Positions 5,944 to 10,577 of a DNA stretch of 10,577 nucleotides are shown here, piece after piece. Source of the DNA: Oscillospiraceae bacterium (GTDB lineage: Bacteria > Bacillota > Clostridia > Oscillospirales > Oscillospiraceae); contig JAISAA010000121.1 of assembly GCA_031266955.1 (NCBI GenBank), positions 1-10,577 of the forward strand, given 5' to 3'. The position numbers and the translations under genes were made by a program. The notes below the pieces were generated by a model. It worked only from the letters and a program-made list of their open reading frames with translations. It was not told the DNA's origin and did no database searches. Every line of letters begins with the position of its first letter. Positions within the stretch are counted from its first letter, which is position 1.

Positions 5944-7653
5944 ATGGCAGAAATCAAATCCGACATTCAAATCGCGCAGGAAAAAGCGGGCGATATGAAG
6001 CACGTCACGGACGTCGCTAAGTCCGCGGGCATCGCCGAAAAGTATTTAGAGCAGTATGGCAACTACAAGGCGAAGGTCGATTATCAGATACTTGAGGACC
6101 TCCGGGACAAGCCCGACGGCAAGCTCATCCTTGTGACCGCCATAACGCCCACCCCGGCCGGCGAGGGCAAGACGACGACGACGGTCGGCCTCGGCGACGG
6201 ACTGCGCAAGCTTGGCAAAAAGTCGTTCATCGCGCTGCGCGAGCCCTCTCTCGGCCCCGTGTTCGGCGTCAAGGGCGGCGCGGCGGGCGGCGGCTACGCC
6301 CAGGTCGTGCCGATGGAGGACATCAACCTCCATTTCACGGGAGACTTCCACGCCATCGGCGCGGCGAACAACCTGCTCGCGGCAATGCTCGACAACCACA
6401 TCTATCAGGGCAACGCGCTGAATATCGACCCGCGCAAGATAACGTGGCGCCGCTGCGTCGATATGAACGACCGCCAGCTCCGCAACGTCATAGACGGTCT
6501 CGGCGGCAAGGCGAACGGCTCCCCGCGCGAGGACGGGTACGATATAACCGTCGCTTCCGAGATCATGGCCGTCCTGTGCCTGTCAAAGGACATTACGGAC
6601 CTGAAAGAGCGCCTGTCGCGCATCATCGTCGCCTACACGTATGACGACGCGGAGAAAAAGTCCAAGCCCGTCACCTGCGGCGACTTAAAGGCGCAGGGCG
6701 CTATGGCGGCGCTTCTCAAGGACGCGCTGAAACCGAATCTCGTCCAGACGTTAGAGAACACCCCGGCGTTCGTCCACGGCGGCCCGTTCGCGAATATCGC
6801 CCACGGCTGCAACTCCGTCACCGCCACGCGCATCGCGTTGAAGCTCGGCGAGTACACCGTCACGGAGGCCGGCTTCGGCGCCGATCTCGGGGCGGAAAAA
6901 TTCCTCGATATCAAGTGCCGTATGGCGGGGCTTAAGCCCGACGCCGTCGTCATCGTCGCGACCGTCCGCGCCCTTAAAATGCACGGCGGCGTGCCGAAAA
7001 ACGAGCTCGGCAACGGCGAAAACCTTGACGCGCTGAAAAAAGGCCTGCCGAATCTGCTTCAGCACGTCGAGAATATCACAAAGGTCTACAACCTCCCCGC
7101 GGTCGTCGCCATAAACGCGTTCCCGCAGGATACTAAGGCGGAGCTTGACCTCGTCGAGGCCGAATGCAAGAAGCTCGGCGTTAACGTCGCGCTCAGCGAG
7201 GTCTGGGCGAAGGGCGGTGAGGGCGGCCGGGCCTTAGCTGCTGAGGTAGTGCGTCTCGCCGAATCCGGCGCGGCCAAGAGCTTCAAATTCTCTTACGAGG
7301 AAAACACGACGATACTCGAAAAGCTCGACGCCATCGCGAAGAGAATTTACCGCGCCGACTCCGTGGAGCTCGTCGGCAACGCCGTAAAGCAGATAAAGGA
7401 GCTCACGGACCTCGGCTTCGGCTCCGCGCCTATTTGTATGGCGAAGACGCAGTACAGCTTTACGGACGACCCGGCCAAGCTCGGCGCGCCTAAGGATTTC
7501 AAGATCACGGTCCGCAACCTGAAAATCTCAGCCGGCGCCGGCTTCATCGTAGCCCTGACGGGCGACGTTATGACGATGCCCGGACTGCCGAAATCCCCGG
7601 CGGCGGAGAGGATCGACGTCGACGCCTCGGGCAAGATAAGCGGCCTGTTTTGA
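5944..7653 (+). CDS. fhs: Formate--tetrahydrofolate ligase
   Basis: 569 aa, near the usual 555-560 for the family. It joins formate and THF to 10-formyl-THF with ATP, or makes ATP in the reverse direction. The nucleotide loop TPTPAGEGKTTTT is at about 68-80, followed by the family stretches REPSLGPVFGVKGGAAGGGYAQV (split across about 99-121) and NLHFTGDFHAIGAANNLLAA. The C-terminus MPGLPKSPAAERIDVD followed by ISGLF is the standard end of the enzyme. The ATG has AAGGA about 12 nt upstream. The 84-nt gap from metF shows no clear promoter or terminator. fchA follows after 15 nt. No missing motif noticed. Confidence 0.98.
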   Translation: MAEIKSDIQIAQEKAGDMKHVTDVAKSAGIAEKYLEQYGNYKAKVDYQILEDLRDKPDGKLILVTAITPTPAGEGKTTTTVGLGDGLRKLGKKSFIALREPSLGPVFGVKGGAAGGGYAQVVPMEDINLHFTGDFHAIGAANNLLAAMLDNHIYQGNALNIDPRKITWRRCVDMNDRQLRNVIDGLGGKANGSPREDGYDITVASEIMAVLCLSKDITDLKERLSRIIVAYTYDDAEKKSKPVTCGDLKAQGAMAALLKDALKPNLVQTLENTPAFVHGGPFANIAHGCNSVTATRIALKLGEYTVTEAGFGADLGAEKFLDIKCRMAGLKPDAVVIVATVRALKMHGGVPKNELGNGENLDALKKGLPNLLQHVENITKVYNLPAVVAINAFPQDTKAELDLVEAECKKLGVNVALSEVWAKGGEGGRALAAEVVRLAESGAAKSFKFSYEENTTILEKLDAIAKRIYRADSVELVGNAVKQIKELTDLGFGSAPICMAKTQYSFTDDPAKLGAPKDFKITVRNLKISAGAGFIVALTGDVMTMPGLPKSPAAERIDVDASGKISGLF

Positions 7654-7668
7654 TCTCAGAGGTAGTAA

Positions 7669-8289
7669 ATGTCATTCATAAACACCTCACTCTCGGAGTT
7701 CACAGAAATACTCGCGTCAAAGTCCGCCGTGCCGGGCGGCGGCGGAGCGTCGGCCTTGGTCGGCGCTCTCGGCACGGCGCTCGGCAATATGGTCGGCTCG
7801 CTCACCGTCGGCAAGAAAAAATACGCCGACGTGGAGGCCGACATAATAGCCTTGCAGGAAAAGGCGACGGCGCTGCAAAAGGAATTCCTGCGGCTTGTGG
7901 ACGAGGACGCCGTCGTATTTGAGCCGCTGTCAAAGGCCTACGGTATCCCGAAGGACGACCCCTCCCGCGAGAAAATTATGGAGGACGCCTTAAAGCTCGC
8001 CTGCTCCGTGCCGATGGATATTATGCGCGCCTCGGCGGCGGCGCTCGAGCTGATTTCGGAGTTTGCCGAAAAGGGCTCCGCGCTCGCGATCTCAGACGCG
8101 GGCGTCGGCGCGGCGTTCGCGAAGGCGGCGATCATCGGCGCGAGCTTCAACGTGTATATCAACACAAAGGCTATGACGGACAGAGCGTATGCCGCGGAGC
8201 TTGAAAAAGAGGCCGACGGGTTGCTGAAAACCTATCAGGGCAAGGCGGACGACATCACGAATCTCGTCTACAAAAAATTAAGGAGCTGA
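7669..8289 (+). CDS. fchA: Methenyltetrahydrofolate cyclohydrolase (FchA / FTCD cyclodeaminase family)
   Basis: 206 aa, the standard size of FchA and of the cyclodeaminase domain of formiminotransferase-cyclodeaminase. The expected reaction is reversible hydrolysis of 5,10-methenyl-THF to 10-formyl-THF. The family signature VPGGGGASALVGALG is at 21-35, LVDEDAVVFEPLSKAYGIPK at 76-95, and SDAGVGAAFAKAA (142-154) precedes a helical C-terminus. AGAGG lies 6 nt before the ATG. It lies between fhs (15 nt gap) and folD (4 nt gap), which argues for the cyclohydrolase role rather than histidine-pathway cyclodeamination, since no formiminotransferase or histidine gene is nearby. The neighbouring FolD appears to lack cyclohydrolase residues, which would make this enzyme essential to the pathway. 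Confidence 0.92.
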   Translation: MSFINTSLSEFTEILASKSAVPGGGGASALVGALGTALGNMVGSLTVGKKKYADVEADIIALQEKATALQKEFLRLVDEDAVVFEPLSKAYGIPKDDPSREKIMEDALKLACSVPMDIMRASAAALELISEFAEKGSALAISDAGVGAAFAKAAIIGASFNVYINTKAMTDRAYAAELEKEADGLLKTYQGKADDITNLVYKKLRS

Positions 8290-8293
8290 TAAA

Positions 8294-9145
8294 ATGCCGG
8301 CAACACTCTTAAAAGGCAAGGACGTCGCCGACGCGCTGAACGCGAAAATGTCGGCGGATATCGAGGCACTGAAAGCAAAGGGCGTCGTCCCGACGCTCGC
8401 GATCTTGCGCGTAGGGGAGCGCCCCGACGATATCTCCTATGAAAAAGGCGCGACGAAGCGCGCCGAGGGCGTCGGAGCGGCCGTAAAAAACGTCATTTTG
8501 CCCGCCGACGTGTCGCAGGACGCGCTGCTTCAAAGCGTCCGCGACTTAAACGGCGACAAATCCGTACACGGCGTGCTCATCTTCCGCCCCCTGCCGAAGC
8601 ACCTTGACGAGGACGCCGTGCGCCGTGCGCTCGACCCCGCCAAGGACGTGGACGGCATAACCGACGGCTCTCTCGCCGGAGTGTTCGCCGGAACGGAGCA
8701 GGGCTATCCCCCCTGCACGGCGCAGGCGTGCGTCGAGATTTTGGACTATTACAAAATAGACTGCAAGGGCAAACGCGCGGTCGTCGTCGGGCGCAGCCTT
8801 GTCGTCGGCAAGCCCGCGGCTATGCTGCTGACGGGCAAAAACGCCACCGTGACCATCTGCCACACGCGCACCGTGGATATGCCCTCCGTCGTGAAAAACG
8901 CCGAGATCGTCGTCGTCGCGGCGGGCAAGGCCGGCGCCGTGACGGGCGAATATCTCTCGCCCGGACAGACGGTGATCGACGTCGGCATAAATATGACGGA
9001 CGAGGGCAAGCTGACCGGAGACGTCAGGTTTGACGAGGCGGAGCCCGTAGTAGCCGCGATAACGCCCGTCCCCGGCGGAGTCGGGACAGTGACGACAAGC
9101 GTCCTGATATCCCACGTCGTGGACGCCGCGAAAAAATCCCTGTAA
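8294..9145 (+). CDS. folD: Methylenetetrahydrofolate dehydrogenase (FolD family), cyclohydrolase residues absent
   Basis: 283 aa, normal FolD length; starts 4 nt after the fchA stop with AGGAG inside the end of fchA, so tightly coupled. It interconverts methylene-THF and methenyl-THF with NAD(P). Seen: N-terminal folate domain, conserved KDVDG (Asp120), PPCTA (usually PCTP), Rossmann segment VVVGRSLVVGKPAAMLL (163-179), and C-terminal TPVPGGVGTVTTSVL. Oddity: by hand alignment to E. coli and human FolD, the motif Y-x-x-x-K around the active site reads Y49-E-K-G-A53, so the catalytic lysine (E. coli Lys54, human Lys56) is alanine. The glutamine of VQLPLP (E. coli Gln98, human Gln100) is Phe97 in IFRPLP. 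These residues serve the cyclohydrolase step. The protein therefore looks like a dehydrogenase-only FolD, a situation known from yeast Mtd1 and from some acetogens. Cofactor choice (NAD or NADP) cannot be read safely. Confidence 0.96.
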   Translation: MPATLLKGKDVADALNAKMSADIEALKAKGVVPTLAILRVGERPDDISYEKGATKRAEGVGAAVKNVILPADVSQDALLQSVRDLNGDKSVHGVLIFRPLPKHLDEDAVRRALDPAKDVDGITDGSLAGVFAGTEQGYPPCTAQACVEILDYYKIDCKGKRAVVVGRSLVVGKPAAMLLTGKNATVTICHTRTVDMPSVVKNAEIVVVAAGKAGAVTGEYLSPGQTVIDVGINMTDEGKLTGDVRFDEAEPVVAAITPVPGGVGTVTTSVLISHVVDAAKKSL

Positions 9146-9151
9146 AATCTT

Positions 9152-9180
9152 TTGTAAAATAAGCTTGTAATTTTTTTAAT
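9152..9180 (+). promoter_or_regulatory. Possible internal promoter before the methyltransferase gene
   Basis: TTGTAA (9152-9157), 17 nt, TTTAAT (9175-9180), predicted start near 9187, about 25 nt before the ATG at 9212. The 66-nt gap after folD is strikingly AT-rich compared with its surroundings and contains repeated TGTAAAAT (9141-9148 and 9153-9160). Such composition makes chance promoter matches common, so this is tentative; no GC-rich terminator stem precedes it. Confidence 0.35.
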
Positions 9181-9211
9181 TAAACTATTGACAAAGACAG
9201 GAGAATCCCTT

Positions 9212-10030
9212 ATGATTATCATAGCAGAAAAACTCAACGGCTCCATCCCCACCTGCGCCAAGGCTATCGCCGCCCGCGACGAGGCCTATATCAAGGATAT
9301 GGCGAAGAAACAGGCGGACTCCGGCGCGACGTTCCTCGACTGCTGCGCCTCCGTCAACGAGGGTGAGCTCGAAACGATGAAGTGGATGATCGAAACGATC
9401 CAAAGCGTCACCGACTGCCCGATTTCCGTAGATTCCCCGGACGCGCAAATCGTCGTGGACGCGATGAAGTTCTGCAAGCGCCCCGGCCTTTTCAACTCGG
9501 TTTCCGGCGAGGGGAACAAGATCGACGTAGCCTTCCCGATCCTCGCGCAGCCCGAAAACGCCAAGTGGGACGTTATGGCCCTCCTCTGCGACGACACGGG
9601 CATCCCGAAATCCGCCGAGAAGCGCATCGAGGTATTTGACGCCATTATGGAAAAAGCGGCGAAATACGGTATCGCGGAGACACGCATCCACATCGACCCG
9701 CTCGTCGAAATGCTCTGCACGGCGGACGACGGGGAAGGCGTCTCAATGGTCCTTGAAGTGATGAAGCACATCAAGACCACGCATCCGAAGGTCCACATCT
9801 CCGGCGCTATCTCAAACATCTCCTTTAACCTCCCGGCGCGCAAGCTCGTAAACCAGGCGTTCGCCGTGCTCGCCATCAGCAACGGTATGGACAGCTCGGT
9901 CATGGATCCGCTCAGTCAGGATCTGCGCGGCGTCATCTACGCCGCCGAGGCGATGATCGGCCTCGACGATTTCTGCGCGGAATACACGTCCGCCTACCGC
10001 GACGGCATTTTCGGACAGAAAAAGGCCTAG
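9212..10030 (+). CDS. Methyltetrahydrofolate:corrinoid-protein methyltransferase (pterin-binding family, MtgA/AcsE-like)
   Basis: 272 aa from the ATG at 9212, chosen because AGGAG lies about 8-9 nt upstream; an in-frame TTG at 9188 has no such site. It is a pterin-binding TIM barrel of the dihydropteroate synthase/MetH-pterin/AcsE type that moves a methyl group between methyl-THF and a cobalt corrinoid. Residues matching the pterin pocket of AcsE: Asp74 (PISVDSP), Asn95 (GLFNSVSGE), Asp162 (HIDPLVE) and Asn202 (GAISNISFNLP). The AcsE/MetH motif D-x-N near residue 43 is DCCASV here. From memory, this matches the MtgA-like group used in glycine betaine demethylation more than true AcsE. The next gene encodes a corrinoid protein, its obvious partner. 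Direction of transfer cannot be decided from sequence; no substrate-specific methyltransferase (MttB, MtaB) or CODH/ACS is in view. Confidence 0.9.
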   Translation: MIIIAEKLNGSIPTCAKAIAARDEAYIKDMAKKQADSGATFLDCCASVNEGELETMKWMIETIQSVTDCPISVDSPDAQIVVDAMKFCKRPGLFNSVSGEGNKIDVAFPILAQPENAKWDVMALLCDDTGIPKSAEKRIEVFDAIMEKAAKYGIAETRIHIDPLVEMLCTADDGEGVSMVLEVMKHIKTTHPKVHISGAISNISFNLPARKLVNQAFAVLAISNGMDSSVMDPLSQDLRGVIYAAEAMIGLDDFCAEYTSAYRDGIFGQKKA

Positions 10031-10092
10031 AAAAACAAATAAAAACGAAAGAATCCCCTGAAAATCGCGAGAGACATAAAACCGTAAACCCG

Positions 10093-10120
10093 GTATCAGT
10101 CGCTGAATAAGCGGTGGTAT
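10093..10120 (+). other. Stem-loop in the gap between methyltransferase and corrinoid protein genes
   Basis: In the 134-nt AT-rich gap, TATCA (10094-10098) pairs with TGGTA (10115-10119, one G-U pair) and CGCT (10101-10104) pairs with AGCG (10110-10113), with loop GAATA and a small asymmetric bulge. No U run follows, so it is not a standard terminator. It could be an RNA-processing or stability element that lets the corrinoid protein be made at a different level from the upstream enzymes. No convincing -35/-10 pair was seen in this gap. Confidence 0.4.
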
Positions 10121-10164
10121 ATATAAAGAAAGCAAAAAATATATTTACAGGAGGAAAACACACA

Positions 10165-10577
10165 ATGTCCACAATCAAGGAAGTCGCCCAGCTCGTCGAA
10201 ACGGGCAAGGTCAAGCTCATCGAGGCCGCGGTCCAAGCCGCTCTCGACGCCGGAGCCAATCCGAACGATATCCTCAACGACGGGATGATCGGGGCCATGA
10301 GCGTCGTCGGCGCAAAGTTCCAGGCGAACGAGATCTTCGTCCCCGAAATGCTCGTCGCGGCGAAGACGATGAAAAAAGGCGTAGAGGTCTTAAAACCCCA
10401 TCTCGCCGGGGACTCCGTCGGCAAAAACGGCAAATACATCATCGGCACCGTCGCCGGCGACCTGCACGACATCGGCAAGAACCTCGTCGCGCTGATGATC
10501 GAGTCCGCGGGCTTTGAGGTCATCGACCTCGGCGTTGACGTCCCCGCCGAAAAATTCGTCGAGGCGATCAAGGCCAA
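10165..10577 (+). CDS. Cobalamin-binding corrinoid protein (MtaC/MtgC type), C-terminus cut by window edge
   Basis: 137 complete codons from an ATG with a perfect AGGAGG 10 nt upstream, the strongest ribosome site in the window. The helical cap domain (about 1-82) shows GMIGAMSVVGAKFQANEIFVP, split at 40-60, typical of the B12-binding-2 domain. The Rossmann-like cobalamin domain then begins, with GTVAGDLHDIGKNLV (94-108). His101 in DLHDIG is the lower cobalt ligand of base-off/His-on corrinoid proteins. ESAGFEVIDLGVDVP (113-127) continues the fold. Full members are about 210-220 aa, so roughly 75 residues are missing. It should carry the methyl group exchanged with THF by the enzyme encoded just upstream. 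Its small size and cap domain exclude the CFeSP subunits of acetyl-CoA synthase. The same two domains also form the middle of MetH, so a split methionine synthase is an alternative. Confidence 0.95.
   Translation, partial: MSTIKEVAQLVETGKVKLIEAAVQAALDAGANPNDILNDGMIGAMSVVGAKFQANEIFVPEMLVAAKTMKKGVEVLKPHLAGDSVGKNGKYIIGTVAGDLHDIGKNLVALMIESAGFEVIDLGVDVPAEKFVEAIKA

Noticed and set aside
9146..9185. T-rich stretch after folD as an intrinsic terminator.
   Set aside because: No GC-rich stem precedes the T run, and the next gene continues the same pathway.
9188..9211. In-frame TTG would extend the methyltransferase by 8 residues.
   Set aside because: The AGGAG site lies inside that extension, correctly spaced for the ATG at 9212, and the family starts with MIIIAEKLNG-like sequence.

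Overview
The window looks like a piece of a GC-rich Clostridia chromosome (Firmicutes; perhaps an Oscillospirales-like gut or anaerobic lineage). The grounds are AGGAG-type ribosome binding sites, a DUF1385/YqhQ-type membrane protein, an FchA + FolD + formate-THF ligase set, and corrinoid methyl-transfer genes typical of strict anaerobes. The taxonomic guess is an inference from gene content and base composition. No rRNA, tRNA, CRISPR array, insertion sequence or phage gene was seen.

Left half (1-4565, minus strand). Transcription runs right to left through four genes: a lipoprotein with FG-GAP/DxDGDG calcium-type loops (3219-4565), an OmpR-family response regulator (2424-3113), its membrane histidine kinase (845-2407), and a DUF1385 polytopic membrane protein cut off by the left edge (1-797). 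The gaps are about 105, 16 and 47 nt, so a single operon is plausible. It forms an envelope-facing sensory unit whose signal is unknown.

Centre (4566-4923). This divergent control region is densely patterned. It holds a leftward promoter (TTGCGC-17-TATTAT), a rightward promoter facing it (TTGACA-17-TATTAT) and a second rightward promoter (TTGACT-17-TAATGT). A perfect 10-bp inverted repeat has one arm on each of the two facing -10 boxes. A GC-rich leader before metF carries a 13-bp direct repeat.

Right half (4924-10577, plus strand). This is a one-carbon operon in pathway order: metF (methylene-THF reductase), fhs (formate-THF ligase), fchA (methenyl-THF cyclohydrolase), folD (methylene-THF dehydrogenase), a methyl-THF/corrinoid methyltransferase of the pterin-binding family, and a small cobalamin-binding corrinoid protein cut off by the right edge. 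Together they cover every step between formate and methyl-THF and then a methyl corrinoid protein. Read one way this is the methyl branch of the Wood-Ljungdahl pathway. Read the other way it is a route that takes methyl groups from a methylated substrate and oxidises them to formate with ATP gain. The corrinoid protein is of the small MtaC/MtgC/MetH-fragment type, not the large CFeSP of acetyl-CoA synthesis, and no CODH/ACS gene is visible. The demethylation reading, or a split methionine synthase, is therefore at least as likely as classical acetogenesis.

Most notable protein-level point: the FolD copy lacks the lysine and glutamine that the bifunctional enzyme uses for its cyclohydrolase step, and it lies 4 nt downstream of a dedicated cyclohydrolase gene (fchA). 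This suggests a division of labour, with FolD acting as dehydrogenase only.
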